NCBI GenBank assembly: GCA_003353845.1
Contig: PIVT01000018.1
Coordinates: 1-59,707 of the forward strand
DNA: 59,707 nucleotides
Source of the DNA: Pseudomonadota bacterium
GTDB lineage: Bacteria > Myxococcota_A > UBA9160 > JADFDR01
Direction of reading: 5' to 3'
In this document: piece after piece, positions 25,546 through 34,880 of the stretch
Numbering within the stretch: the stretch's first letter is position 1
Layout: each line of letters begins with the position of its first letter
Made by a program: the position numbers and the translations under genes
The notes under the pieces: model-generated
Databases searched by the model: none
Told to the model about the DNA's origin: nothing
Seen by the model: only the letters and a program-made list of their open reading frames with translations

Positions 25546-26205
25546 ATGACACCGAAATCCGATAATGTGAAACAGTTGCCAGGGGCCTTGGCCGCCAGCC
25601 TGTGTCACGAAGTGGGCAACCAGCTCGCAGCGGTTCGCCTCTCGGGGCATGTTCTGAAATTTGACCAGTCCAAAGTCCAACTCCAAAAGACGGCACAGAG
25701 CATTGAAGAGTTGGCCACGTTGTCGGGCGTCATTGTGAGCTTGCTGGGTCCCTTGATGGGAGCTTCGAAACTCAGCGTCGCTGTTGTCAATCCGCTGGAT
25801 CTTTTAGACGGATTAAGTCGGGCTTTGCCCGATGCTGTGGTGCATCGAGTGCAAATTGAAATGCCCGGTGAAGGCGAGATCCCCGAGATCGTCGGAAACT
25901 TCCACATGTTTTCGGGTTTGCTCCTGGCCTTGATTCTCGGTTCCTGTGAGGCTTCTCCCAAGGAGAGCCCCGTGAAGGTTTCATTGGAGAAGCGCGCGCA
26001 GGAAGTGTCTGTCCTCATCGAAGATGAGGGTGCATTGAGTGCGGCGGAGGGCAATGGCGATGGATCTGCCTTGCGTGGGCGGGCATTAATGTTGGCGGTG
26101 GCGGAATGCCTGCTGGAACGGGTTGAAGGTGGCGTAGAACTCGAAGGACGTGGTTCAGGATCCAAAGAGACGCGACTGCGCGTGATTTTGTCACGAGAAT
26201 CGTAG
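25546..26205 (+). CDS. Histidine phosphotransferase-like protein (ChpT or HisKA-like)
   Basis: 219 residues from an ATG with GGGAGGAGGGAGGGG-type ribosome site upstream. An H-box-like segment LAASLCHEVGNQLAAVR (about 15-31) resembles the CHDL...P motif of ChpT and the HE of HisKA kinases. A second half (about 80-215) has the shape of a GHKL ATPase but lacks the N, G1 and G2 boxes, ending in RVILSRES. This is the arrangement of ChpT-type phosphotransferases: dimerisation helices plus a dead ATPase fold. A truncated kinase is the alternative. No partner is adjacent, though many REC proteins are encoded in the window. Confidence 0.6.
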   Translation: MTPKSDNVKQLPGALAASLCHEVGNQLAAVRLSGHVLKFDQSKVQLQKTAQSIEELATLSGVIVSLLGPLMGASKLSVAVVNPLDLLDGLSRALPDAVVHRVQIEMPGEGEIPEIVGNFHMFSGLLLALILGSCEASPKESPVKVSLEKRAQEVSVLIEDEGALSAAEGNGDGSALRGRALMLAVAECLLERVEGGVELEGRGSGSKETRLRVILSRES

Positions 26206-26261
26206 ATTTAGGGGTTTGCTGGCTGTAAGCCCCTGCGGCATCTGCTAGCCTGCGCCGCCTT

Positions 26262-28091
26262 ATGACAAATCAGCCGCACTCACAGAATAAATTACGAAAC
26301 CTCGCCATTATCGCTCACGTGGACCACGGGAAAACCACCTTGGTCGACGGCCTCTTACGGCAGACCGGCAATTACGCTGAGCACGAGGAAATCGTAGAAC
26401 GCGTGATGGACAGCGGTGATTTGGAACGCGAGCGCGGGATTACCATTACGGCCAAGAACACGGCTGTTAATTACAAGGGTGTGCGAATCAACCTGGTGGA
26501 TACACCGGGTCACGCCGATTTCGGCGGTGAAGTGGAGCGCGTCCTGGGCATGGCCGATGGCGTACTCCTCGTGGTGGATTCGGTGGAAGGGGTGATGCCC
26601 CAGACGCGCTTTGTCATGGAGAAAGCCATCTCCCACGGGCAGCGCGTGATTTTGGTCATCAACAAGATCGACCGCCCGGAGCAGCGCGTGGAAGAGGTGG
26701 CCGATGAGGTCTTCGACTTACTCGTCGAACTGGGTGCCACGGATGCCAATCTGGACTTCCCCATTATCTATGCCTCGGCCAAGGAAGGCTTTGCCTGTTT
26801 GGAATTTGAGGGCCCGCACAAAGACTTCGTCCCCTTGCTCGATGCCATCCTGGAATACATTCCGGCACCGACTTGCGACCCGGAAGGCCCCGCACAATTT
26901 CAAGCCGTGACCTTGGGTTACGATGAGTATCTGGGCCGCATGGTGATCGGTCGTGTGATGCGCGGCACCTTGCGCCGTGGAGAACCCGTGGTTCGCATTG
27001 CGGCCGACGGTACGCAGGTCAACTTCCGTATTACCAAACTCTTTGGTACCGATGGTTTGGAGCGCGTCGAACTTCAAGAGGGCATTGCGGGGGACATTGT
27101 CACCATCGCCGGTGTGAATCACATCGATGTGGGCGACACCATCTGCAATCCCAGCAAAATTGAGGCCTTGCCGCGAATCAACATCGACCCGCCCACACTG
27201 CGTGTGGTGTTTACCGTGAACACCTCTCCCTTTGCCGGCCGGGATGGCAAGTACGTGACCAGCCGTCAGGTGGGTGATCGTCTGGCGCGTGAGCAACTGG
27301 GTAACGTTGCAATTTCTGTTAAGCCGGGTGAATCCGGAGAGAGCTTTGAAGTGGCGGGTCGCGGTGAATTGCAAATCGGTGTGCTCATCGAGACCATGCG
27401 TCGCGAAGGCTATGAGTTCGCCGTGGGACGTCCTGAGATTATCATGAAGGACGTGGACGGAGAGCTTTCGGAGCCCGTGGAAGACGTGGTGGCCGATATC
27501 CCCGAGTGGGCTTCCGGGGTCGTGATTGAGAAGTTGAATCAGCGCAAGGCGGTGATGGAGGGGATGGAGACGCACGGGGACCGTGTGAATATCCATTTCA
27601 CAGCCCCCAGTCGCGGCCTGTTCGGTTATCGAACGCAGTTTCTAACGGATACCCGAGGCGAGGGAATTCTACATCGCACGGTATGTGGTTATGCCAACCA
27701 CGCGGGTGATCTGCCCAGTCGCACCGTCGGTGCAGTGATTGCCAGCGAGGGCGGTCAATCCACCGCCTACAGTATCTTCAAGATTCAAGAACGAGCCACC
27801 ATGTTCATTGGAAACGCAGACAAAGTGTACGAGGGGCAGGTGGTCGGTGAGTGCCGCAAAGAGGGCGACATGGTGGTGAATATCGTGCGCGCCAAGCAGC
27901 TCAATAATATTCGTGCGGCAGGCAAGGACGACGCTTTGATTCTTACGCCACCGCGCAGGCCAGAAATTGAAACGGCGCTGGGCTGGATTCAGGAAGACGA
28001 GCTTTTGGAGATCACCCCGAATCATCTTCGGCTGCGCAAGCGAGAGTTAAACGAGGCCATGCGCAAACGCAACTCGCGCGCCAAGGGCTAA
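26262..28091 (+). CDS. typA: Ribosome-associated GTPase TypA/BipA
   Basis: 609 residues, the standard TypA length. G motifs: AHVDHGKTT (about 18-26), ERGITITAKNT, DTPGHADF, and NKID; these are followed by the EF-G-like domains and the TypA-specific C-terminus (SRGLFGYRTQFLTDTRGEG, then RAKQLNNIRAAGKDD). The protein binds the ribosome and aids 50S assembly and growth in stress. It follows the phosphotransferase-like gene by 56 bases. Confidence 0.98.
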   Translation: MTNQPHSQNKLRNLAIIAHVDHGKTTLVDGLLRQTGNYAEHEEIVERVMDSGDLERERGITITAKNTAVNYKGVRINLVDTPGHADFGGEVERVLGMADGVLLVVDSVEGVMPQTRFVMEKAISHGQRVILVINKIDRPEQRVEEVADEVFDLLVELGATDANLDFPIIYASAKEGFACLEFEGPHKDFVPLLDAILEYIPAPTCDPEGPAQFQAVTLGYDEYLGRMVIGRVMRGTLRRGEPVVRIAADGTQVNFRITKLFGTDGLERVELQEGIAGDIVTIAGVNHIDVGDTICNPSKIEALPRINIDPPTLRVVFTVNTSPFAGRDGKYVTSRQVGDRLAREQLGNVAISVKPGESGESFEVAGRGELQIGVLIETMRREGYEFAVGRPEIIMKDVDGELSEPVEDVVADIPEWASGVVIEKLNQRKAVMEGMETHGDRVNIHFTAPSRGLFGYRTQFLTDTRGEGILHRTVCGYANHAGDLPSRTVGAVIASEGGQSTAYSIFKIQERATMFIGNADKVYEGQVVGECRKEGDMVVNIVRAKQLNNIRAAGKDDALILTPPRRPEIETALGWIQEDELLEITPNHLRLRKRELNEAMRKRNSRAKG

Positions 28092-28144
28092 GTGCTGATT
28101 TCGTACATGTTTGGAATGGGTTCTCAAGTGAAGAGAACTTGATG

Positions 28145-28474
28145 TTATTGGACGGTGGTGCCACCTCTGCTCAAGCAGCTCTCGCTGTCCATGAAACTAA
28201 CAGAGCCTTTGACGTCGCAGCGGACAATGCTCTTGTCCAATTCCTCGGGGTTTAAGGACGTCGCTTCCTCCCACCACTCTTTTACGGCAATGGCTTTCGC
28301 GTCTTCGGCCTTCTTCCTCTCGGACTCTTTGTCCTTGCCCTTGGTTTTTTTGGAGACCCCCATGCTTTTATTGGCCTCGTTGATTTCGTCTAATACCATA
28401 CAGCCGGTGGGCCATTGCAATAGCAATGCAAGTGAAAGGCTTGCGGTTAGTTTTTTGATAGGCAGGCGCATCAT
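28145..28474 (-). CDS. Small lipoprotein, unknown function
   Basis: 109 residues. An Arg/Lys-containing N-terminus and hydrophobic segment end in PTGC, a lipobox. The mature part is very rich in Lys and Glu (KKTKGKDKESERKKAEDAK), then a WWEEAT segment and two Cys (about 88 and 102) that could form a disulfide. No family recognised. It lies convergent with typA. Confidence 0.65.
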   Translation of the reverse strand: MMRLPIKKLTASLSLALLLQWPTGCMVLDEINEANKSMGVSKKTKGKDKESERKKAEDAKAIAVKEWWEEATSLNPEELDKSIVRCDVKGSVSFMDSESCLSRGGTTVQ

Positions 28475-28627
28475 GCAAGGTTTATCGTCCGGCGGATTCA
28501 GAAGCTTGATCCCTTCCTGAAATCAGCGCACGAGCGTGCTTTAGAGCGGTTGGGCGGCTCAAGCTTGAAAAATAGAGCCTTGCAGTTCGAGCTGGACTCC
28601 CCCAATGTCTGACTTTGGAGGATGTTT

Positions 28628-29254
28628 TTGGGCGACTTGTTTTTTTATGCAGCAATAGTGGCAGCGGGTGTTGCCGGCGGGTTGCTTAGCCTCTGTTTCC
28701 TGGCCTTGTTCCGCAAACACTACCTCAGTGCGGGGATCGGACTTCTGTTAGCCTTGGCGACCCTGGGCCTGGGCGCCGCCCTGGGAGCCGCCTGTGTGGG
28801 AGTCCACGGCTACCGCGCCCTCTTGCATGAAGAAGTGGCGGCCACGCTAGAAGTTACGCCCCTGGAACCGCAATGGTTTGAGGTGACGCTTCGAACACCC
28901 GATGGTGCAGAGCGCCATTTTGCCCTGGCGGGTGACCAGGTTTATGTCGATGCGCACATCTTGAAGTGGAAGCCGCTCTTGAACCTGTTCGGCCTACGTA
29001 CCGCCTATGAATTGGATCGCATTGCTGGACGCTATTTTGATATTGAGCAGGAGCGCTTACAACGGCGAACCTTGTTTTCCCTGGCGACGCCCAAGCCCCT
29101 CAACTTGTTTCTTCTCTGCAAAGAGTATCCATTCATCGAAGCCTTTTTGGATGCCGAATACGGATCGGCGAGCTACGCCATGGCCAGGGAGCCGGCCTTG
29201 TATGAGTTGCGTGTTTCGACGTCGGGATTGTTGTTGCGGCCGATAACGCCTTAG
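28628..29254 (+). CDS. Membrane protein, often annotated as efflux-pump-like
   Basis: 208 residues from the TTG at 28628, which has GGAGG at exactly six bases; the ATG at 28622 directly abuts GGAGG with no spacer. Two hydrophobic segments (about 5-30 and 35-62) are followed by a soluble domain with strands and helices that begins with EVTPLEPQWFEVTL. Similar proteobacterial proteins carry the label cation/multidrug efflux pump, but nothing here looks like a transporter. Its stop codon forms a palindrome with the stop of the next gene (29252-29263). Confidence 0.75.
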   Translation: MGDLFFYAAIVAAGVAGGLLSLCFLALFRKHYLSAGIGLLLALATLGLGAALGAACVGVHGYRALLHEEVAATLEVTPLEPQWFEVTLRTPDGAERHFALAGDQVYVDAHILKWKPLLNLFGLRTAYELDRIAGRYFDIEQERLQRRTLFSLATPKPLNLFLLCKEYPFIEAFLDAEYGSASYAMAREPALYELRVSTSGLLLRPITP

Positions 29255-29260
29255 CCCGGG

Positions 29261-31624
29261 CTAGACAACGCGAATGCGCGGGTTGGCCGCTCGATCCAAC
29301 AAAATCGTACGATTGCGGCCATCGCGGGGATGAAGCGCATAGCCAAAGGCCAGCCTCAAGGGGATCGGCTCGTTGAGTTCTTCGTGCTTTGCAATTTCAT
29401 GAGTCACCGTGCGCGCCAAACTTGAAAGTCGTTGTTCGGGCCCCTCACCAGGGTCGGGCAAGAGCACTGTGAATTGATGATCGCCAGTCTGGGACAAGAC
29501 GTCGAAGCTGCGCATGTGAGAGCGCAGCGCCTCGCCGACCTTCATCACCACTAGTTGTGCATGGGCTTCGCCGCTGGCTTGCTGGATGGCTTCAATGTTT
29601 TCCAAGTCACAATTCAGAATGACAACTCGATTCGGTCTGCCCGCAGCGCGCGCCACTTCCTCAGAAATTCGCCTGTGCAGGGTCTCTACGCTGGAGAAAC
29701 CCTCCTGCATTTCCTCAAGCGTGGCGACGACAACATCTTCGGGTTGCGCTTCTGCGATGAGTTCGTCGGCAAGAGGTTGGGCGGGTGCCGCTGGTGAGAC
29801 CTCGTCTTCGATGGCACTGGCTTCGACGCTAACAGCCCGGTCCATATAGGCCAGGGCTTGCTCAAAGAGCATGGCGTCTTCATTGCGGAATGGCCCCGGA
29901 TAGACGTCCTCATGAGAAAGCTTGTTGTAAATGGCAAAGGTGCCGATGACGCGGCCATTGGAAGTAATGGGCGCTGCCAGGATGGATCGGATGTTGGGAT
30001 CGATACCACAGAAGCGCGGGTCCACGCGCAGATCTCGGATTTGCAACAGTTCGGAACGTGTGGCGGCTTCCCGCGAGGCGAGCTTGTCCAGGTGAATCAA
30101 GCTTGAGGGGAGGGTCTCCGTGCTCGATCCGTGACCGCCGCGGATATAGAACCGTCCGCTTTCGTTATCGCGCAGGCGGACGATGGCAAACTCTGCTTCC
30201 AAAATGTCGGGTACAGCGTGCGTGGCGATCTGCACCAACTCAGCGTTGTCTCGCACGCTCAGAAGGCGTATGCCGAGATCGCCGATGGCGCGCATTTTAC
30301 GAAGCTGCGTTTCGGCTTGTTCTTCGCGCTCCATCTGAGCAATTTCGTCACCCGCGGCCGTGGTGATCTCATTCAAAATACCTTCGAGGATGTCGGTGTC
30401 TTCCATGCGCGAGGAGACCTGTACGGTCATGACGCCAACCTGCAACTGGCCGTAAGAAAGAGGCATGGCGGCATAGGCCAGGCTGCCGTTGTCCCAGCGC
30501 AAGTAGATGGGTTCTCCGCTTTCGGCCGCCTGTCCGTCCACGCCGGATCCGGTGGTCAACGAAAGAGCGGGAGTAACGCCTTCTTCGGATTGTGAAGTCG
30601 CGTTCAGCGTAAAGACGTCGCGGTCGGCATCATGCAGGTAGACACTCACAATGCCATCGACAACTTGATCCGCTGTAAAACAACAAAGCTGACGCAGTCG
30701 CTTGCGCACGGGAATTTCCTGGCGGAACAGTGCGCGCACGTGTTGCCCTGCGCTGTAACGTGCCGACAGGCTGCGCAGGCGTTCAAATTCTTGTGCCTTG
30801 GAGATCAGCGCGGCGTCCAGGGCGGCGAGTTGGCGAACGAAGTCGAGATCTTTATGGGTGAAGATGTCGGCTTGAGAAGAGTGGTGCAGATTGAGCACAC
30901 CCAGCACGCGACCATCCGTCTCAAGTGGGACAGAGATGGCGGACACGGCGTTGCTGCGCTCGTGGACAATATGAAATGCCATATGGTCAGCATGTCCACG
31001 CAAAAGCAAAGGGCTCGCTTCGGCCGCGACTTTTCCAGCGATGCCTTCTCCCATCTTTACACGAATTTTAGGCCAGAGTTCGCGTTCAATGCCCACGGCC
31101 ATACGGATGAGTAGTTCTTGACTGTTGGGCTCCAAGAGCATCAGTGAACCTTGATCGGCCCCCGTTGCACCGATAGCGATTTGGAGCATGCGTTCAAACA
31201 ACTCATCGGTATCAATGGTGAGGTCGTAGGATTCCACGATCTCTTGCAAGGTTTGCAATAGGTCTTGCTTGTGATCGGCATGCGGATCGCGAAATCCCCA
31301 AAGCAAACGCGCTACCAGGGGCGAGATGCGTTCCACGCCAGAGGCAAGCAAGAAGGGGAACTTTCGGGTAAGCGCTGGTGACACACGGGAATCGATAATG
31401 GCGTGCAGGCCTGTTCCACTTTCAAATAAACGGTCGTCGCTGGTGAGGACTTCCCGCGCTGAGTTTTCAATGGGTTTGGGCAGCTTTCGCAATTGAGACT
31501 GCGTCGCACCGACATCGTAGGTGTGGATACCGATAACCTCGATCTCAGGATTCGTGAGAAGGTGAGGTAGGAGTGCAATGGACTCCTCGGTGACACCGTA
31601 GATGGCGATACGCTTGATTCTCAC
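29261..31624 (-). CDS. Rossmann-GAFx3-degenerate GGDEF signalling protein
   Basis: 787 residues from a GTG overlapping the MglA-like stop (GTGA). Residues 1-110 look like a nucleotide-binding Rossmann unit (RIAIYGVTEESIALLP). Three GAF domains follow (about 130-275, 285-430, 450-600), each with typical LMLLEPN, VSVYLHD or AIVRLRD starts. The last 130 residues have the sheet pattern of a diguanylate cyclase but the active loop reads TGDHQF instead of GGDEF, so it is probably inactive as a cyclase. It is the last gene of an operon with the MglA-like GTPase and a helical-repeat protein, suggesting a sensor or effector for that GTPase. Confidence 0.85.
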   Translation of the reverse strand: MRIKRIAIYGVTEESIALLPHLLTNPEIEVIGIHTYDVGATQSQLRKLPKPIENSAREVLTSDDRLFESGTGLHAIIDSRVSPALTRKFPFLLASGVERISPLVARLLWGFRDPHADHKQDLLQTLQEIVESYDLTIDTDELFERMLQIAIGATGADQGSLMLLEPNSQELLIRMAVGIERELWPKIRVKMGEGIAGKVAAEASPLLLRGHADHMAFHIVHERSNAVSAISVPLETDGRVLGVLNLHHSSQADIFTHKDLDFVRQLAALDAALISKAQEFERLRSLSARYSAGQHVRALFRQEIPVRKRLRQLCCFTADQVVDGIVSVYLHDADRDVFTLNATSQSEEGVTPALSLTTGSGVDGQAAESGEPIYLRWDNGSLAYAAMPLSYGQLQVGVMTVQVSSRMEDTDILEGILNEITTAAGDEIAQMEREEQAETQLRKMRAIGDLGIRLLSVRDNAELVQIATHAVPDILEAEFAIVRLRDNESGRFYIRGGHGSSTETLPSSLIHLDKLASREAATRSELLQIRDLRVDPRFCGIDPNIRSILAAPITSNGRVIGTFAIYNKLSHEDVYPGPFRNEDAMLFEQALAYMDRAVSVEASAIEDEVSPAAPAQPLADELIAEAQPEDVVVATLEEMQEGFSSVETLHRRISEEVARAAGRPNRVVILNCDLENIEAIQQASGEAHAQLVVMKVGEALRSHMRSFDVLSQTGDHQFTVLLPDPGEGPEQRLSSLARTVTHEIAKHEELNEPIPLRLAFGYALHPRDGRNRTILLDRAANPRIRVV

Positions 31625-32766
31625 CGAACGGTTTCCTCAATCAGGGGGCCGAGTTGAAGGGTTAGCGTGAGAGCGAACTGACGCCCGGTAGCGTCGCGCA
31701 ACACCAACGGAAGTTGCACAGATTCTTCGTCGGCAAGTTTCGGGTTGCCGACAGAAATAATGCTGAGGTTGGAGGAAGCCGCCACCGCCTCCGCTACTTG
31801 TGCGCTGGCCAACTCGGGCGTAAGGGATGCCGAGGATTCCTCCATGACCGAGATCGCCATGTCCTCTTGCAAGTCCAGGACCTGAGCTTCAGGCAACGCT
31901 TCGACGACGGCCTGGACCGAAGCCTCTGCGGCTGCGATGGGAGGTGTGGCAGCCATGACGGGCGTAGCTGGAGCAGTGGCTGGCGCAACGGGAGCGACGG
32001 GCGCAGCTGGGGCCACAGGGGCTGCCACAGGGGCTGCAGGAGGTGCCGGGGCGGGCGCTGCGGCAGGTTGGGCTACGACGGGTTGTGGTTCCGCTGGCGC
32101 AGGGGCAACGGTTTGGCTGACAGGCGCTGCCGCTGCCATGGGCAGAGGCGCTGCAACACTTCGATCCTGGCCGTGGCGTTGTCCATGATCCCGCAAATGG
32201 CGGATCACTTGCTTGGAGGCCGTGGTCAGCACCTCGAGAACGCCTTTGCCTTGGTTGGCGACGGAGTCGAAAATGGTCACCTTGGGTAGGGCCAAACGTC
32301 GATGCAGCTCTTCCAATGCCACGTAATCGGCCAGGTCCCGCTTGTTGTGCTGGACCAATAAGGGGATCTCATCGATGGAGATTCCCTTCACCGACAGCGC
32401 TTTGCGCAGTTCCATGAAAGAGTCCAGGTTTGCGTTCTGGCGGCTTTGTTGGGAGTCCACGACAAAGACCACGCCGTCGATATGATCCAGCAGTTGATTG
32501 CGAGTGGCAGAGAATTCAGGGGCCCCGGGAACGGCGATGATCTGAATGCGTGTGAGGACGCCACCGACCTTTCCCAGTTCAATGGGTAGGACTTCATAGG
32601 TTGCATTGGGATCGACAGGGCTGGCGATTTCGCTCATCTCCCCCCGGTTGTCCGGTCGCAACTTGGTGTAGATGTATTGCAAGGCCGTACTCTTGCCGGA
32701 GCCTTGTGCGCCCCAATAGATGAGTCGTGCGTTGATGGTGGGTTCTGGGGGGGGTGCTTGTGTCAT
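31621..32766 (-). CDS. MglA-like small GTPase with long Pro/Ala C-terminal tail
   Basis: 381 residues. The first about 195 residues are an MglA-type Ras-like GTPase: IYWGAQGSGKST (P-loop, about 16-27), VPGAPEF in the G3 position (PGA rather than the usual DxxG) and QHNKRDL in G4. These atypical G3 residues match the bacterial MglA group. After residue 200 comes a low-complexity stretch rich in Pro, Ala and Val (about 200-290) and a conserved C-terminal domain of about 70 residues. MglA-type GTPases set cell polarity in Myxococcus and relatives. The tail is unusual; in MglA the domain stands alone. Confidence 0.88.
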   Translation of the reverse strand: MTQAPPPEPTINARLIYWGAQGSGKSTALQYIYTKLRPDNRGEMSEIASPVDPNATYEVLPIELGKVGGVLTRIQIIAVPGAPEFSATRNQLLDHIDGVVFVVDSQQSRQNANLDSFMELRKALSVKGISIDEIPLLVQHNKRDLADYVALEELHRRLALPKVTIFDSVANQGKGVLEVLTTASKQVIRHLRDHGQRHGQDRSVAAPLPMAAAAPVSQTVAPAPAEPQPVVAQPAAAPAPAPPAAPVAAPVAPAAPVAPVAPATAPATPVMAATPPIAAAEASVQAVVEALPEAQVLDLQEDMAISVMEESSASLTPELASAQVAEAVAASSNLSIISVGNPKLADEESVQLPLVLRDATGRQFALTLTLQLGPLIEETVR

Positions 32767-32779
32767 AAGAGTTCCCTCT

Positions 32780-33853
32780 CTAATCCTTTCCGCGTTGGGC
32801 GAGAATGCGCTTGGCCTGGCCTGCGATGGGTCCGGGTACTTCCTTGCTCTTGGAAATCTGACGTAAATCTTTTTCTTGCAGGAGTTGCAAAAATTTCATC
32901 GCCGAGGGCAGTGGGCATTTGGGGTTTGTCGCCAGCCCGTACCTGACCGCGTACATTTTAGTCCACTCCCGGTTCATGGAGATGATTCGAAGTACGTCAT
33001 CTGACAATTGTCTGGACTTGGAAAAGCCCTCTACCTCATTGTCCGTTATTTTAGGGCTGCGGATGGCGGCTGCGGCCACGATTTTGTTCTTGTCGCGAAT
33101 TAAGATGCCTCGGGCTTCCTTGTTTCCCATGGAAGCAAGCTTGATTTTGTGGAAGACAGACATTTTGGCAATCAGGACGGACAGGCTGCCCTTGAGTTCC
33201 TCGCTCATCTCCGAGCCTTCTTTGGAGAGCTGCTTGGCCAGTTCCTTGGCATCGGGCCCCAATACCGCTAGCAGGGCAGCTTCGGCCTCGGCTTCGCTGA
33301 GTTCCTTCTGCTCAAAGTTTTCGTCGTCGGCGTTGGCAGCATCGATGACGCCTAAAAAGGTCAGAATTCGCTCAATGGTGGCGCGTCCCGTCAGGGCGTT
33401 GTCCCCGAGTGCATCCACAATGGCAGGAGCGCGCATGAGGCGCTCTTGATTATTGCTGACGATCTCAATCACTCGCTTGGAAGGAAGGGTGGCGAGGAAG
33501 GCCATGGTGGGATCATCGGTGGCCGCATTGAGTGCGATTTTCTCGATGCGGCTCTCCTGATCTTTGTACAGGTGAGCCATGGTGCCCAGCACGGCGGGGT
33601 GAGTCGCTCCCGTGAGGACTGGATCGCAAATGCTATCGGGCAAGTTTTGCAGGCTTTCACGCGCCGTCTTTTTAATATCGGGATCAGCGTCGTTCATGAG
33701 AACAAAGAGCACGGTGGCGAGTTCGATGGGTGGCAAGGGCATGGCGCCCGAAGCCGCCATTTTGCGCGCTTTTATCGGTGCGTCACGACGCACATAGCGC
33801 TCAGCTTCGGCTGAGACCGTTAATCGAATCTTTTTCTTTTGAGCTGCCGTCAC
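32780..33853 (-). CDS. Helical-repeat protein (HEAT-like)
   Basis: 357 residues from a GTG (AGGA four bases upstream). Nearly all helical, with recurring pairs such as MNDADPDIKKTARESLQNL and STEEL-like units and LGTMAHLY, in line with HEAT-type scaffolds. No catalytic motif was seen. It is the first gene of the GTPase operon, 13 bases before the MglA-like gene. Similar proteins in myxobacteria and relatives sit next to GTPase genes in my recollection, so a scaffold role is likely. Confidence 0.7.
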   Translation of the reverse strand: MTAAQKKKIRLTVSAEAERYVRRDAPIKARKMAASGAMPLPPIELATVLFVLMNDADPDIKKTARESLQNLPDSICDPVLTGATHPAVLGTMAHLYKDQESRIEKIALNAATDDPTMAFLATLPSKRVIEIVSNNQERLMRAPAIVDALGDNALTGRATIERILTFLGVIDAANADDENFEQKELSEAEAEAALLAVLGPDAKELAKQLSKEGSEMSEELKGSLSVLIAKMSVFHKIKLASMGNKEARGILIRDKNKIVAAAAIRSPKITDNEVEGFSKSRQLSDDVLRIISMNREWTKMYAVRYGLATNPKCPLPSAMKFLQLLQEKDLRQISKSKEVPGPIAGQAKRILAQRGKD

Positions 33854-34038
33854 GTGTTCCTGCCCCTTCGCACATGCGGGTTTGGGCGGAGATGTGGACT
33901 AGATCGCACGCATTCCTACCCACAGAAACAGTCGGCGAGTTTTGCTCGTAACTTTAAGAATTTCCTATGGTTTTCAGGTAGATGGCTTCTGAGGCGCACA
34001 TGGGCCGCCTCGGGCTGGAATCAGGGTCTTCACCGAGT

Positions 34039-34842
34039 CTAGGTGTTCGATTCTTCGGTGTTTTTCTCGAAGAGCATGCGCAGCCCCTCCAAGGTCAGAA
34101 AAGGCTCCACACGCTCGATACTCGTAGTGATGTCGGCCACTCGTTGCGCCAGACCCCCCGTGGCGATCACCCGGGCATCCTTGCCCAATTCGCTTCGGAT
34201 TCGCTCCACCATGCAGTCCACCATACCGGCGTAGCCAAAGAGCAGGCCAGATTGCAGGGCCTCCGTAGTGGTTCGACCGATGGCCTTGGAGGGTTTTGTG
34301 ATTTCGATGCGATGCAGCATGGAGGCGCGCTCAAACAGGGCTTCTGTGGCAATGTGAATCCCCGGGAAGATGGCACCTCCCAGGTAGGCTCCCTCCTTGG
34401 AGATGCAGTCGAAGGTGATGGCGGTACCAAAGTCCACGGCGATGACGGGTCCCCCGAGCAGTTCATGGGCCGCCACCGCATTGACAATGCGATCAGCGCC
34501 GACTTCGGATGGGTTTTTGTAGTGAACGGGCATGCCTGTCTTGATGCCTGGACCGACAATCAGGGGCGCACAGTCAAACAGCTTGCTGCACACGCGCTCC
34601 CAAATGGGCACCAAAGGTGGAACCACGCTGGAAATGATGATGTCCGTGATCTCGCTGACGGAGCCTTCGGAATCGTCAAAGAGCGAGCGCAAAATAATGG
34701 CGAGCTCGTCCGAGGTGTTGTGGTGGTGGCTTCCAATGCGCCAGTGACGGGTCAGGCTGCCCCCACCACTGGGATAATCAAACAGTCCGACTGAGGTGTT
34801 GGAATTACCGACATCGACGACGAGGAGAACAGTTTCGCGCAT
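34039..34842 (-). CDS. coaX: Type III pantothenate kinase
   Basis: 267 residues, usual for CoaX. LLVVDVGNSNTSVGLFD at the N-terminus is the ASKHA phosphate-1 motif; PSEVGADRIVNAVAA and AVDFGTAITFDCI (about 127-139) are the pantothenate and phosphate-2 motifs. The enzyme begins coenzyme A synthesis from pantothenate, needs a monovalent cation and is not feedback-inhibited by CoA. It follows birA, as in many genomes. Confidence 0.96.
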   Translation of the reverse strand: MRETVLLVVDVGNSNTSVGLFDYPSGGGSLTRHWRIGSHHHNTSDELAIILRSLFDDSEGSVSEITDIIISSVVPPLVPIWERVCSKLFDCAPLIVGPGIKTGMPVHYKNPSEVGADRIVNAVAAHELLGGPVIAVDFGTAITFDCISKEGAYLGGAIFPGIHIATEALFERASMLHRIEITKPSKAIGRTTTEALQSGLLFGYAGMVDCMVERIRSELGKDARVIATGGLAQRVADITTSIERVEPFLTLEGLRMLFEKNTEESNT

Positions 34843-34880
34843 GAGCTGAAGCTACCTTTTTGATGGGTGAGAGTGAAGGG

